From NCBI GenBank assembly GCA_023512135.1, contig JAIMAG010000008.1:43395-107394 (forward strand): a DNA stretch of 64,000 nt. The letters run 5' to 3'. The notes under the pieces were generated by a model. It saw only the letters and a program-made list of their open reading frames with translations, searched no databases and was not told the origin of the DNA. The translations under genes and the position numbers were made by a program. This document shows, piece by piece, positions 26,272 through 35,073 of the stretch. Source of the stretch: Terriglobia bacterium. Its GTDB lineage: Bacteria > Acidobacteriota > Terriglobia > Acidiferrales > UBA7541. Numbering within the stretch: position 1 is the stretch's first letter; the number at the start of each line of letters is the position of its first letter.

Positions 26272-28683
26272 TCATTGGAGCGGTGCCACCGGCTGCTCGC
26301 GTTGGGTCGGCTTCGGAGCCGGCGCCGGCCGTTCCGTGCTGGCCTGCTCCAGCGCGAGATCGAGCACTTCGTCGAGGGTGCGCACGTAATGAATCTGCAG
26401 ACCTTCCAGCATATGCGGCTGCAGGTCTTCCTTCACATTCGGCTCGTTCTGCGCGGGCAGGATGACCTCACGGATACCGGCGCGCTTGGCCCCCAGCACT
26501 TTCTCCTTGATGCCGCCGACCGGCAGCACTACGCCGGAAAGGGAAATCTCGCCCGTCATGGCCACACGCGGTCGCACGCGCCGCCCGCTCAACAGGCTCA
26601 CCAGGGCCGTGACCATGGCTACCCCGGCGGAAGGGCCATCCTTCGGGATCGCCCCGGCCGGCACGTGAACGTGGATGTCCTCCCGGCGGAAGAAGTCCGG
26701 GTGGATTCCGTAGCGTTCGGCGTTGGCGCGCACCCAGCTCAACGCGGCCCGCAGCGACTCCTGCATCACCTCGCCCAGATGTCCGGTCATGGTGAACTGC
26801 TTGCCTCCGCGCATCCGGCTCGCTTCGATGAACACGATGTCGCCGCCCGCCGGAGTCCACACCAGACCCACGGAAACGCCGGGCCGCTGGACGCGTTCTT
26901 CCACCTCGTGCTCGACGCGGAACCGCGGCACCCCCAGCATCTCGCGCACGACTGCGGGTGTTACGAGCAGCTTTTCGTTCCTGCCTTCGGCAATCTGCCG
27001 CGCGTGTTTGCGGATGACCGTCGCAATGTTCCGCTCCAGATTCCGCACTCCGGCTTCGCGAGTGTAGCTGTGGATGATCTCCCGCAGACCCTCATCGGTG
27101 AATTCAATCTGCTCACCGAGCTTCATGCCGTGCTCTTCGGCCTGCTTCGGCACCAGGTAGCGATTCGCGATGTGAATCTTCTCTTCCTCGGTGTAGCCGG
27201 GCAGCTCGATGATTTCCATCCGGTCCCGCAGCGGCTCCGGGATCGGATCGATCCAGTTCGCGGTGGCGATGAACATCACGCGAGAAAGATCGAAGGGCAC
27301 ATCGAGATAGTGGTCCCGGAACTGCGAGTTCTGCTCCGGGTCGAGTACTTCCATCAGCGCCGCGGCCGGGTCGCCGCGGAAGTCACGACCGAGCTTGTCC
27401 ACCTCATCGAGCATAAACACCGGGTCGTTCGTTTCCGCCCGGCGAATCCCCTGAATGATCTGTCCGGGCAGCGCTCCGATGTAGGTGCGCCGGTGACCGC
27501 GAATCTCCGCTTCGTCGTGCATCCCGCCCAGCGAAATGCGCACGAACTTCCGTCCCAGCGCCCGCGCGATGGATTTTCCGAGCGAGGTCTTGCCCACCCC
27601 GGGCGGCCCCAGGAAGCACAGGATCGGTCCTTTCATCCCCGGCCGGAGTTTTTTGACCGCCAGATACTCGAGAATCCGTTCCTTCACCTTTTCCAGGTCG
27701 TAGTGGTCTTCATCGAGAATCTGCCGCGCCTTGGCCATGTCGATCTCTTCCGTGCCGGAAGATTTGGTCCACGGGAGCGACGTCATCCAGTCCAGATACG
27801 TCCGCGCCACCATGTACTCGGCCGAAGCCGGCGTCATCCGCTCCAGCCGTTTCAGTTCTCGCTCGCATTCCTTGCGCGCTTCGGCCGGCATCCCGGACTC
27901 TTCGATCTTTTTGCGCAGCTCTTCCAGCTCCGTTTCCAGGTCCGCTTCGCCCAGTTCCTTCTGGATGGCTTTCATCTGCTCGCGCAGCAGGTACTCCCGC
28001 TGGTTCTGACTCACCTGCTCCTGCACCTGTTCCTGAATCTTGCTGCGCAGTTGCAGGACTTCGAGCTCTTTGCTCAGCTCGACGATCAGCGTCTCCAGGC
28101 GCTTCCGCACGCTCGGTGTTTCCAGCAACTCCTGCCGTTTCACGGTCGGCAGCGAAGGCAGGTTCCCGGCAATGAAGTCGGCCAGTTGCGAAGCATCCGA
28201 GATGTTCATTGCGATGGCCTGCAGCTCGTCTGACAGTTGCGGAGAACGCGCCACCACATCCCGGAACAGGTCCTGTGCGTTCCGGTGCAGGGCCAGCAGT
28301 TCTGCTCCCTCGACATCCTGGACCACCGGCACCGGTTCGACCCGAGCGCGCAAAAACGGTCGCAACGCCAAAAATTCCACGACCCGGATGCGCTCCAACC
28401 CCTCCAGGAACACCACCAAATTGCCGTTCGGTACCCGCACAATTTTGTGCACCCGGCCCAGTGTGCCTACGGTGTGCAGGTCGCTGCCGGTCGGGTCTTC
28501 CACCCGTGCGTCCAGTTGCGCAACCACACCGATCAGCTTCTCATCGCCGGAAAGTGACTCGATCAGCCGCAGGGAACTCTCCCGACCCACGGTCAGCGGC
28601 AACATCGACCCGGGAAACAGCACCGTATCCCGCACCGGAAGAATAGGGAGCTGCTCGGGTACCCGCACTTTCGTCTCGCTCAT
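26272..28683 (-). CDS. lon: ATP-dependent protease Lon
   Basis: Lon degrades damaged and short-lived regulatory proteins. At 803 residues it is full length. The substrate-binding N-domain begins LPILPVRDTVLFPGSMLPL, the AAA+ core has Walker A GPPGVGKTSLGKSIA and Walker B VFMLDEVDKL, and the C-terminal serine-lysine protease domain holds the catalytic Ser in PKDGPSAGVAM and the Lys in KEKVLGAKRAGI. A tail rich in Pro and Gln follows the protease domain. It is a single-gene unit, with its own promoter upstream and a strong terminator downstream. Confidence 0.98.
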   Translation of the reverse strand: MSETKVRVPEQLPILPVRDTVLFPGSMLPLTVGRESSLRLIESLSGDEKLIGVVAQLDARVEDPTGSDLHTVGTLGRVHKIVRVPNGNLVVFLEGLERIRVVEFLALRPFLRARVEPVPVVQDVEGAELLALHRNAQDLFRDVVARSPQLSDELQAIAMNISDASQLADFIAGNLPSLPTVKRQELLETPSVRKRLETLIVELSKELEVLQLRSKIQEQVQEQVSQNQREYLLREQMKAIQKELGEADLETELEELRKKIEESGMPAEARKECERELKRLERMTPASAEYMVARTYLDWMTSLPWTKSSGTEEIDMAKARQILDEDHYDLEKVKERILEYLAVKKLRPGMKGPILCFLGPPGVGKTSLGKSIARALGRKFVRISLGGMHDEAEIRGHRRTYIGALPGQIIQGIRRAETNDPVFMLDEVDKLGRDFRGDPAAALMEVLDPEQNSQFRDHYLDVPFDLSRVMFIATANWIDPIPEPLRDRMEIIELPGYTEEEKIHIANRYLVPKQAEEHGMKLGEQIEFTDEGLREIIHSYTREAGVRNLERNIATVIRKHARQIAEGRNEKLLVTPAVVREMLGVPRFRVEHEVEERVQRPGVSVGLVWTPAGGDIVFIEASRMRGGKQFTMTGHLGEVMQESLRAALSWVRANAERYGIHPDFFRREDIHVHVPAGAIPKDGPSAGVAMVTALVSLLSGRRVRPRVAMTGEISLSGVVLPVGGIKEKVLGAKRAGIREVILPAQNEPNVKEDLQPHMLEGLQIHYVRTLDEVLDLALEQASTERPAPAPKPTQREQPVAPLQ

Positions 28684-28797
28684 CTTGCCTCCTCGACTTT
28701 CTGCTCATTCAACTCTGCATTTCCTGCTCCATCTGCCTTTTATTTTGATGCCTGCAGAAGCCTTTTTGTTCCATACTTCCATCTCTACACTAAAGAA

Positions 28798-28826
28798 AAT
28801 TTAGCATATTAAACTAATATTTTCAA
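28798..28826 (-). promoter_or_regulatory. lon promoter
   Basis: On the minus strand TTGAAA (28826-28821) and TAAATT (28803-28798) are 17 bases apart. The -35 is preceded by C, giving CTTGAAA, which also matches the heat-shock sigma-32 -35; a CCCAT-type -10 is absent. The leader would be about 107 bases. Confidence 0.55.
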
Positions 28827-29121
28827 GTCTTAGTATCCATTTGTTTAAAAAGCACTTAAATGTATAACGACCGGATTTTCTCATTTGAGCTAGTTGAAAT
28901 TGCGCATCGTTACTCGACATGCTCACTACGCATCGTTTGGGCATGTATTTTCTTAGCGCCCTTTTCTACCCTGTCTCATTTTGCTTCTTTCTGCGTCGCA
29001 CTGAAACCACCTGGAAAGCCTTCCGGCAGGGAATTCAGAGTCAATGCTTCCAACCAACCTCCGGTGTTTCCCGGCATACGAGTTCGGGAACATGCCTGAC
29101 ATTCACAGCCCGTTCGCAAAA

Positions 29122-29151
29122 TTGACCGCAGCCGGCCTTGGCGCCTATACT
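29122..29151 (+). promoter_or_regulatory. Sigma-70-type promoter for thiolase
   Basis: TTGACC (29122-29127) and TATACT (29146-29151) are separated by 18 bases, a strong match. Transcription would start near 29158, about 46 bases before the ATG. Confidence 0.7.
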
Positions 29152-29203
29152 GAGGCGTTGGTGACGCCAGCGTCCGACCCCACACCGGAAGGGAGCAGCC
29201 ATC

Positions 29204-30385
29204 ATGGAAACTCCAGTCATTCTGAGTGCCGTCCGCACGCCGGTCGGCAAATTCCTGGGTGGACTTTCCTCGTTTTCGGCTGTCGAGCTTGGCGCCAAGG
29301 TTGTTGCTGAAGCCGTCCGCCGGGCAGGGATCGCGCCCGATCAGGTGGACGAAATCATCATGGGCAACGTTGTCCAGGCCGGGCTGGGTCAGAATCCGGC
29401 GCGGCAGGCGGGCCTGGGCGGCGGACTGCATCATCGCGTCGCCGCAATGACGATTAACAAAGTCTGCGGCTCGGGATTGAAGGCGGTCGGGCTGGCGGCG
29501 CAGGGTGTGCAACTCGGCGAGGTGGACATTGTCGTTGCGGGCGGCATGGAATCCATGTCGAACTGTCCGTATCTTCTGACGGGTGCCCGCAGTGGCTACC
29601 GGCTCGGTCACGCGCAACTGATCGACTCGATGATCTGGGATGGTTTGTGGGACAAGTACAACGACTTCCACATGGGCATGACTGCCGAGCTGGTCGCCGA
29701 AAAATACAACATCTCCCGTCAGGAACAGGATGAGTTCGCGCTGGCCAGCCATCGCAAGGCCGTCCACGCCATCAAGTCCTGCTACTTCGAATCGCAAATC
29801 CTGCCCATCGAAGTCCCGCAGAAGAAAGGTCCACCGCAGGTGATCAAGGTGGACGAATCTCCGCGCGAAGACACTTCGCTCGAGGCGCTGGCGCGGCTGA
29901 AGCCCGTGTTCAAAAAAGACGGCACTGTGACCGCCGGCAACGCCCCGGGGACGAACGACGGCGCTGCGGCGGTGGTCGTCACCAGCGAGCGCGTCGCTGC
30001 CAGGCTGGGCAAGGAGCCGATGGCCCGGATCGTGGCGCAGGCCGTCAGTGGCGTCGAGCCGAAGTGGGTGATGATGGCTCCGGTCGAAGCCGTCGAAAAG
30101 CTGCTGAAGAAAACTGGCTGGGACCGCGACCGGGATGTCGACCTGGTCGAGCTGAACGAAGCCTTTGCCGTGCAGGCGCTGGCCGTGATTCGTGAGCTGC
30201 GGCTCGACCCGGAAAAGGTCAACGTTAACGGCGGAGCGGTCGCCATTGGCCATCCCATCGGAGCCTCGGGCGCGCGCATCCTGGTCACGCTGCTCTACGA
30301 GCTCCAGCGGCGCAACGCCAAGCGCGGCATCGCGGCCCTTTGCCTGGGTGGCGGCAACGCCGTTGCGCTCGCCGTCGAGCGTTGA
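29204..30385 (+). CDS. Acetyl-CoA C-acetyltransferase (thiolase)
   Basis: Thiolase either joins two acetyl-CoA or cleaves 3-ketoacyl-CoA. The 393-residue protein has all active-site parts: the nucleophilic Cys88 in [11 protein letters not shown], His in [17 protein letters not shown] and the second Cys in [14 protein letters not shown]. Length and sequence fit the biosynthetic/degradative ThlA-AtoB group. A DUF2007 protein and 3-hydroxyacyl-CoA dehydrogenase follow on the same strand, which suggests fatty-acid or butanoate metabolism. A crotonase gene to complete the set is not in the window. Confidence 0.95.
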   Translation: METPVILSAVRTPVGKFLGGLSSFSAVELGAKVVAEAVRRAGIAPDQVDEIIMGNVVQAGLGQNPARQAGLGGGLHHRVAAMTINKVCGSGLKAVGLAAQGVQLGEVDIVVAGGMESMSNCPYLLTGARSGYRLGHAQLIDSMIWDGLWDKYNDFHMGMTAELVAEKYNISRQEQDEFALASHRKAVHAIKSCYFESQILPIEVPQKKGPPQVIKVDESPREDTSLEALARLKPVFKKDGTVTAGNAPGTNDGAAAVVVTSERVAARLGKEPMARIVAQAVSGVEPKWVMMAPVEAVEKLLKKTGWDRDRDVDLVELNEAFAVQALAVIRELRLDPEKVNVNGGAVAIGHPIGASGARILVTLLYELQRRNAKRGIAALCLGGGNAVALAVER

Positions 30386-30469
30386 CGCTCAGGCAACGTT
30401 CGGGGCTGCGTGATCTGTAACCGGCCCCGGCAGCGGGTGCTGTATCTGCTTGCATCGGTTTCGCATGCC

Positions 30470-30826
30470 GTGTTCTGTCCTGTCTGCAAAGCCGAATACC
30501 GCGAAGGTTTCACCCGCTGCGCCGAGTGCGGCGCGGAGCTGATCGATGAGCTGCCGCCCGCTGCGCCGGCGCCAGGCGCAGACCCGGAAGCTGTCGTCCG
30601 GCTCTGGCAGGGCCATGACCCGGTGATGTTCACGGCGTTGTGCGAAGCTTTGGTGAATGCCGGCATCGCGCACCTCCCGCGCCATCTGACGCGCCACCAG
30701 CTCCTGTATTTTCACCAGTTTCCCTACGAGATTCTGGTCCGCAAGGAAGATTGGGCGGCTGCCCGCGACGCGGCGGCTGCGTTCCTTGCCAGCGAGCCAG
30801 ATGCAGCCCCTCCGGCCGAACCTTGA
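30470..30826 (+). CDS. Zinc-ribbon DUF2007-type protein
   Basis: A small cytoplasmic protein of 118 residues. It begins with a zinc ribbon, FCPVCKAEYREGFTRCAECG, with CPVC and CAEC pairs, then a Pro/Ala-rich linker and a compact domain (ALCEALVNAGIAHLP through FPYEILVRKEDWAAARDA) resembling DUF2007, a PII-like fold of unknown role. I put the start at GTG 30470, where the ribbon begins; the frame is open to 30410 but that part is not conserved in style. No clear ribosome site was seen. It lies between thiolase and the dehydrogenase and may be co-transcribed. Confidence 0.75.
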   Translation: MFCPVCKAEYREGFTRCAECGAELIDELPPAAPAPGADPEAVVRLWQGHDPVMFTALCEALVNAGIAHLPRHLTRHQLLYFHQFPYEILVRKEDWAAARDAAAAFLASEPDAAPPAEP

Positions 30827-30882
30827 CCGCGCGCGTCGGCTGTGATTGATTCTCTGCGCCGCGCAATTCTGATGGAGGCGTC

Positions 30883-31746
30883 ATGCATCTCGCAGATATC
30901 CAAACCGTTGGCGTGCTCGGTGCGGGTACGATGGGCAACGGCATCGCGCACGTCTTCGCCAAGTTCGGCTATCGCGTCATTCTTCGCGATATCGAGCAGC
31001 GGTTTCTGGATCGCGCGCTCGATACCATCGCCAAAAATCTCGACCGCGAAGTGAACAAAGGCAAAATCACCGAGGCCGAACGGCCGGAAATCCTCGCCCG
31101 CATCCGTCCGGTCACCGAACTCGACGCGCTGGCCGCGGCCGATTTCGTCGTCGAGGCGGTGCCCGAAAATTTGCAGACGAAAACGGAAGTCCTCCGGGCC
31201 GTGGATGCGGTGGTTCGCCCGGAAGTTGTGCTGGCCTCGAACACGTCCTCGATTTCCATTACGGCACTCGCCGCGGCGACGGCGCGCCCGGATCGCTTCA
31301 TCGGCATGCATTTCATGAATCCGGTGCCGGTGATGGTGCTGGTCGAAGTCATCCGCGGCTTGCAGACCAGCGAAGAAACGTTCACGCTCACCATGGATCT
31401 GGCGCGCAAGCTCGGGAAAACTCCCGTGGCCGTGAATGACGCTCCGGGTTTCGTCAGCAACCGCGTGCTGATGCCGATGATCAACGAAGCAGCCTACTGC
31501 GTGCAGGAAGGTGTGGCCACCCCGGAGGCCGTCGACGAAGTCATGAAGCTCGGGATGAATCACCCGATGGGGCCGCTGGCCCTGGCGGACCTGATCGGAC
31601 TCGACGTCTGCCTGAACATCCTCGAAGTGCTGCATGCCGGCTTCGGCGACCCCAAATACCGGCCCTGTCCGCTGCTGCGCAAAATGGTAGCGGCTGGCTG
31701 GCTGGGCCGCAAATCCGGCCGCGGTTTCTACACCTACCCCCGCTGA
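30883..31746 (+). CDS. hbd: 3-hydroxybutyryl-CoA dehydrogenase
   Basis: Oxidises 3-hydroxyacyl-CoA to 3-ketoacyl-CoA with NAD(P). The 287-residue protein has an N-terminal Rossmann fold ([18 protein letters not shown]), the catalytic segment SNTSSISI and the His in [11 protein letters not shown], then [22 protein letters not shown] in the C-terminal helical domain. This is the short, stand-alone enzyme, without the fused hydratase of FadB. GGAGG lies before the ATG. It would feed the thiolase encoded just upstream. Direction, oxidation or reduction, is not settled by sequence. Confidence 0.95.
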   Translation: MHLADIQTVGVLGAGTMGNGIAHVFAKFGYRVILRDIEQRFLDRALDTIAKNLDREVNKGKITEAERPEILARIRPVTELDALAAADFVVEAVPENLQTKTEVLRAVDAVVRPEVVLASNTSSISITALAAATARPDRFIGMHFMNPVPVMVLVEVIRGLQTSEETFTLTMDLARKLGKTPVAVNDAPGFVSNRVLMPMINEAAYCVQEGVATPEAVDEVMKLGMNHPMGPLALADLIGLDVCLNILEVLHAGFGDPKYRPCPLLRKMVAAGWLGRKSGRGFYTYPR

Positions 31747-31824
31747 CGCCAATCGCCCCTGCCCTGCCGGTGCGGCGTGCTCGGATGCCGTTAGGATCCG
31801 GAGGCTGTTTCGCACTTTTCTCTC

Positions 31825-31853
31825 TTGACAGAAGATAAAATTTCGTGTAGAGG
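31825..31853 (+). promoter_or_regulatory. Promoter upstream of the SAM-I riboswitch
   Basis: A perfect TTGACA (31825-31830) is followed, 17 bases on, by TAGAGG (31848-31853). Transcription would start near 31860, exactly where the riboswitch helix P1 begins, so the element is very likely to be transcribed. Confidence 0.6.
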
Positions 31854-31859
31854 AAAAAC

Positions 31860-31962
31860 GACTATCGAGAGAGGCGCGAGGGAACTGGCCCGATGACCGC
31901 CCGCCAACCTGCCTGACGTCGGCAAGGTGGCAAAGCCAGCCCGGATACGGGAACGATAGGGC
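31860..31962 (+). promoter_or_regulatory. SAM-I (S-box) riboswitch
   Basis: The region matches the SAM-I fold and its conserved core. P1 pairs 31862-31867 with 31954-31959 (CTATCG/CGATAG). The P2 strand carries GAGGGAACTGGCCCGATGA. P3 pairs ACCTGCC with GGCAAGGT and P4 is CCCG-GATA-CGGG. The pseudoknot needed for folding is present: CTGGC at 31885-31889 in the P2 loop pairs with GCCAG at 31935-31939. SAM-I elements turn off sulfur and methionine genes when SAM is plentiful. Here the next gene, 98 bases downstream, encodes a zinc-ribbon protein of unknown role, not a known methionine gene. I see no T-run terminator after it, so control may be at translation. Confidence 0.9.
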
Positions 31963-32060
31963 GCGCCGAGCGCAACAAGGACGTTCCTGCCTCGAGCCAC
32001 CTTTCCTTTTCTTCCCGCGTGCTGGCCTTCTGACCTGTTTCCTCGCCCGGGGAGTGCATC

Positions 32061-33428
32061 ATGAAAAAATTGTTTTACGGCGATGTGTTTGGGAATTTGG
32101 TCTTTATTCCAAAGCGTCGTGCTCTGTACCTGGCTCAACTGACGCAGGCCGTCCACACGGCAAGCACCTGGGAAGAACTCAGTTCCTTGCTCACCTGGGA
32201 CCAGTGGAGAGAATTGCGCACCTATCTCTTCGAAAGCATCGAGTATGCCTTCGAAGACTTTGCCCAGGAAAAACTCGAAGAGGATCCCGAGGCTCCCCTG
32301 TCGGCGGCATGGGAAGAGTACCGCCGCATCCCTCCGGGCAGGCGCATGCCGCTCGAAGACGATCCATTCTCACCCGAACAGATCCCGGGATTCTGCGATG
32401 GCGACTGGCCGGCATGGCCGGCACAGGAAATGCTCGACTGGGTCCCGGAATCGATCCAGAGCCGCTTCGGGCACAATGAAGAAACGTTGCTGAACGGGTC
32501 TTTCCTGAATTTCGATCCGGCCCAGGAAGACGCCATCGTCGCTGCCTTTCGCGAGGAAGGCTACACCTGCCAGAGAAATGACGATTTGGTTTTGCAGGCC
32601 TCCGGCTATCCCCTGAAACCTGACGAGGGTTCTCGTCCCGAAAAAGAAACTCTCCGTGCAGCGGATCGAGCGTCACCAGCTCCCGACGACAGTTCTACAT
32701 CGGCTCGCACGGAAACAGGGGCGGACTCCGACGAGTCGCTTCCCGAAGGCTCTGCCGCCGAGGTTTCCGTGGCTGAGGGAACCGCCCGCCCCCGCTGCTA
32801 TTATCTCGGCGAAATGCTCCTCTGCCCTCAATGTGGAGAGATTTTCGGTCCGTGGGGCTGTTGGGAAACTACCGGGGAAAATTCAAGCGACACGGTACCC
32901 GAGCTGCCACCCCGGGAAAACTGGAGCATGGCGGAGTGGCAGCACTGTGGATGTCCCCGGCAAAATCCTGAAAAACCGGAGCCCCGCTGGCCCGGATTCG
33001 ATTTCAACAAGCTCGTAGAGCTTTGCCATTGCTGCGGACTCGAGCCGGTCAGGAGCGGCAGTAAATTCTCGGTCTGGTTCTGCGAGGAATGCAAAGAGAG
33101 GGTCTGCCGCTTGAATGCAGAGTACCAGCGCGTCGTCATCCCCCTGGGGCGCCATTCCGTGCACAGCGGACTGCTTTTGACGGGCAGTCAGGCCAAGGAC
33201 CCGGCAGAAGTCAGCTACTTTGTCCACCGCGTGCGGGAAATGGAGGAATCCATCGACCGCGTGCGTAAAGCGGCTCGGGCGAGCGTGTTGTTGAACTTGC
33301 AGAAGCTGGGATTCCCGCTCACCGAATGCGTCTTGCTGTGGAAATACCTGTCGGCGCCCGGCCGCGCGCAGCTCGACAAAGCAGAGGCCTTCCAGCGTCT
33401 CTGCAGCCAGTTCGGCATCCATCCATGA
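32061..33428 (+). CDS. Unknown protein with cysteine-rich zinc-ribbon segments, behind SAM-I riboswitch
   Basis: A 455-residue protein I cannot assign. It has no signal peptide or membrane helix. The first 180 residues are helical and acidic (MKKLFYGDVFGNLVFIPKRR at the start), followed by a long Ser/Glu/Thr-rich, probably unfolded linker (about 185-250). The second half carries several metal-like motifs: CPQCGEIFGPWGCW, HCGCPRQ, CHCCGLEP and FCEECKERVC, enough for two or three zinc sites. A helical tail ends the protein. GGGGAG at 32049-32054 precedes the ATG. A CpXC-like gene starts 31 bases after the stop. The SAM-I riboswitch and promoter upstream point to control by SAM level. Possible foreign or displaced gene. 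Confidence 0.8.
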   Translation: MKKLFYGDVFGNLVFIPKRRALYLAQLTQAVHTASTWEELSSLLTWDQWRELRTYLFESIEYAFEDFAQEKLEEDPEAPLSAAWEEYRRIPPGRRMPLEDDPFSPEQIPGFCDGDWPAWPAQEMLDWVPESIQSRFGHNEETLLNGSFLNFDPAQEDAIVAAFREEGYTCQRNDDLVLQASGYPLKPDEGSRPEKETLRAADRASPAPDDSSTSARTETGADSDESLPEGSAAEVSVAEGTARPRCYYLGEMLLCPQCGEIFGPWGCWETTGENSSDTVPELPPRENWSMAEWQHCGCPRQNPEKPEPRWPGFDFNKLVELCHCCGLEPVRSGSKFSVWFCEECKERVCRLNAEYQRVVIPLGRHSVHSGLLLTGSQAKDPAEVSYFVHRVREMEESIDRVRKAARASVLLNLQKLGFPLTECVLLWKYLSAPGRAQLDKAEAFQRLCSQFGIHP

Positions 33429-33459
33429 CTTTGTGGCTCGGCGCAAAGCGAGGATTCTC

Positions 33460-33966
33460 ATGTCCAGCGCGTTTCAGAAATCGTACACCTGCAGTTGCGG
33501 TGAAGGTTTAGAAGTCACTTTGTGGCAATCGGTGAACACCGGCGATCCGGAACTCTGCCGACAACTTCTCGACGGCCGACTCAACGTGGTTTTCTGCAAA
33601 AAATGCCAGCGGGCTGTGTTCATTCCCGTTCCGTTGCTCTATAACGACATGGAGCGCGGGTTTATGATCTGGATTTACGACAGCCGGTTTTCAGAAAACC
33701 CGATCCGGCAGATGGCCTATGAGCCTGAAAGGATTCGGATCGCATACAGGTTTTCCAAGCGGCTTACCGGAATCAAGGCCAGGGCCGTGGATGGTTTCGG
33801 CTGGGCGCTGGAAGCGCTTCGACGCATCGACGATCCCCGGATGTTGAACCGGATCCGTGAAAAACATCCTCACTGGCCGGAAAGCAAACTTTGGCTCGAA
33901 GCCTTCCGTCGCCACTACAAAGCAGTTCGGCGCTCCGGCTGGGACCGCGACCGCCTCTGGAGGTAA
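33460..33966 (+). CDS. CpXC-domain-like zinc protein
   Basis: A 168-residue cytoplasmic protein with a small N-terminal metal-binding region: YTCSCGEGLEVTLW, then VFCKKCQRAVFIPVPLLYND. The pair of CxC and CxxC motifs around a beta-rich core resembles the CpXC domain (PF14353) of unknown role. The rest is helical, with many Arg and Trp residues (KLWLEAFRRHYKAVRRSGW). Start at ATG 33460, seven bases after GAGG; an earlier in-frame codon at 33433 lacks a ribosome site. It is 31 bases after the large zinc-ribbon gene, so the two form an operon under the SAM-I element. Confidence 0.7.
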   Translation: MSSAFQKSYTCSCGEGLEVTLWQSVNTGDPELCRQLLDGRLNVVFCKKCQRAVFIPVPLLYNDMERGFMIWIYDSRFSENPIRQMAYEPERIRIAYRFSKRLTGIKARAVDGFGWALEALRRIDDPRMLNRIREKHPHWPESKLWLEAFRRHYKAVRRSGWDRDRLWR

Positions 33967-34486
33967 ATGCCGGATTGCGATCGGTTCGAAACGACTCGAG
34001 CAGGCCTGCTCTTGCGTCAGAGCAGCAGTCGCTGCTGCGCTCCATGGTGGTTGCTCGACTGCACTCCCGCCGCAGCTTCTGCACCGGCGGATGGCGAATG
34101 CGGTGCTCACCACAAGGCCGGGGGCGCCGAGCCGCCACGCTGCCCCGCGCACCGCATGTACGGCTCACACGCCCCTGCGAGGGAAGGCAATTTCATGGCG
34201 AATTTCATTTGCCCTTGGATGGGAACCGAGAGCCTCCTGCGGAGATTTTCCAGGGGATGACTGCTTTCCATTCGGCCAACGATGGTGACCATCGATTTTT
34301 GAAAGCGCCTTTTTTCCTGGCCGTTCGTCGAGCGATCCTCACGGGTCATGCTGTTCGCGTCCGTGGGCGGTCGTGCCGGTAGGAGATCGGCCGGACGAAC
34401 CGAACCGAGGTGAATGTTGCGGGAAAACGGTCGCAAAGCCGTTCTGGAAACTTCATCTGAGCACGACAGAGAGTGGAATCCCCGCT
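33967..34486. other. Non-coding stretch after the CpXC-like gene
   Basis: About 520 bases in which I see no convincing gene on either strand. Frames in this area have no ribosome site, no hydrophobic or motif content and do not resemble any family I know. It contains one candidate terminator (34280-34300) and a hairpin-forming stretch near 34424-34443 (AACGG...CCGTT). Confidence 0.5.
34280..34300 (+). terminator. Candidate terminator
   Basis: A 6-bp stem, CGATGG with CCATCG, has a 3-base loop and is followed by ATTTTT. It lies 314 bases past the CpXC-like gene, so a long 3' region or another small transcript would be implied. A second T-run (34310-34316) follows. Confidence 0.45.
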
Positions 34487-34717
34487 CTATGCGCCTGCGA
34501 CTCGCGGTGCAGTGTCATCGGACTGAAAGCCGACCTTGTTGTGGCTTCCATCGCAGAAAGGTTTGTTGGCACTGTGCCCGCAACGGCACAGCGAGAATGC
34601 CGTCTTGCCCTGCAGATCGAACGCCTTGCCATCTGCGTCCACCACTTTGATCTCCGCTCCATCGGTCGCTTCCACGCGGTACGGCCCGTTCTTCCGCACG
34701 CTAATCGTCACCGCCAT
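34487..34717 (-). CDS. CDGSH iron-sulfur domain protein
   Basis: A 76-residue protein that binds a [2Fe-2S] cluster through three Cys and one His. The motif is seen as FSLCRCGHSANKPFCDGSHN, with the CDGSH signature at its end. The first 35 residues form a beta-rich cap. GGAGG sits five bases before ATG 34717, which decides the start over a longer frame. Such proteins act in redox sensing or cluster transfer. It stands alone on the minus strand between the CpXC-like gene and a disulfide-related operon. Confidence 0.92.
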   Translation of the reverse strand: MAVTISVRKNGPYRVEATDGAEIKVVDADGKAFDLQGKTAFSLCRCGHSANKPFCDGSHNKVGFQSDDTAPRVAGA

Positions 34718-35073
34718 CTGTGCCTCCGTTCTATGTTCGAATTTCTTCGCTTGCACTTGTAGCAGAACTGTGTGGTGGTGGCAATAGAGCCAGGCCCGCG
34801 TGGAAAGAGTCGGCCCACGAGCGGGAAAAGTGCCGTTTCCCGAACGCTGCATTGCTCTGAAAAATACAAAATCGATGGCTAACGATCACAAGATGCCTCG
34901 GCGAGTATCGTCGAGGTGCAGCGGGTCAGGTGCCATCATTTCGCCCGCCGAGCGTTCTACGAGGTTGTGGACTCTCGGCGCGACCCGGAGGGGGCGCGCT
35001 AGGGAGTTGGGAAACCGTTTCGCCGTTTTGTGCGTCTCACAACAGGAAGATTTCCGACGGTCGAGGTAGAGGG
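34718..35073. other. Divergent intergenic region, no feature recognised
   Basis: About 355 bases between the CDGSH gene (minus) and the DsbD-like gene (plus). It must hold promoters for both, but no pair of hexamers stood out. Frames on either strand look like chance. Confidence 0.4.

Larger units (their letters stand above)
28684..29203. other. AT-rich divergent intergenic region between lon and thiolase
   Basis: About 520 bases with no gene I can support. Bases 28740-28970 are strikingly AT-rich for this genome and have several poly-A and poly-T tracts, which would bend DNA or disfavour nucleoid packing. Promoters for lon (minus) and thiolase (plus) lie at its two sides. Short frames on the plus strand lack ribosome sites or conserved sequence. 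Confidence 0.6.

Noticed and set aside
28860..29125. Short plus-strand frames in the AT-rich lon-thiolase gap
   Set aside because: No ribosome site, no hydrophobic pattern or motif, and they overlap a strong thiolase promoter.
34373..34450. c-di-GMP (GEMM) riboswitch, suggested by GTCGCAAAGCC
   Set aside because: Only this short piece matches; the second conserved arm and the pseudoknot partner are missing.
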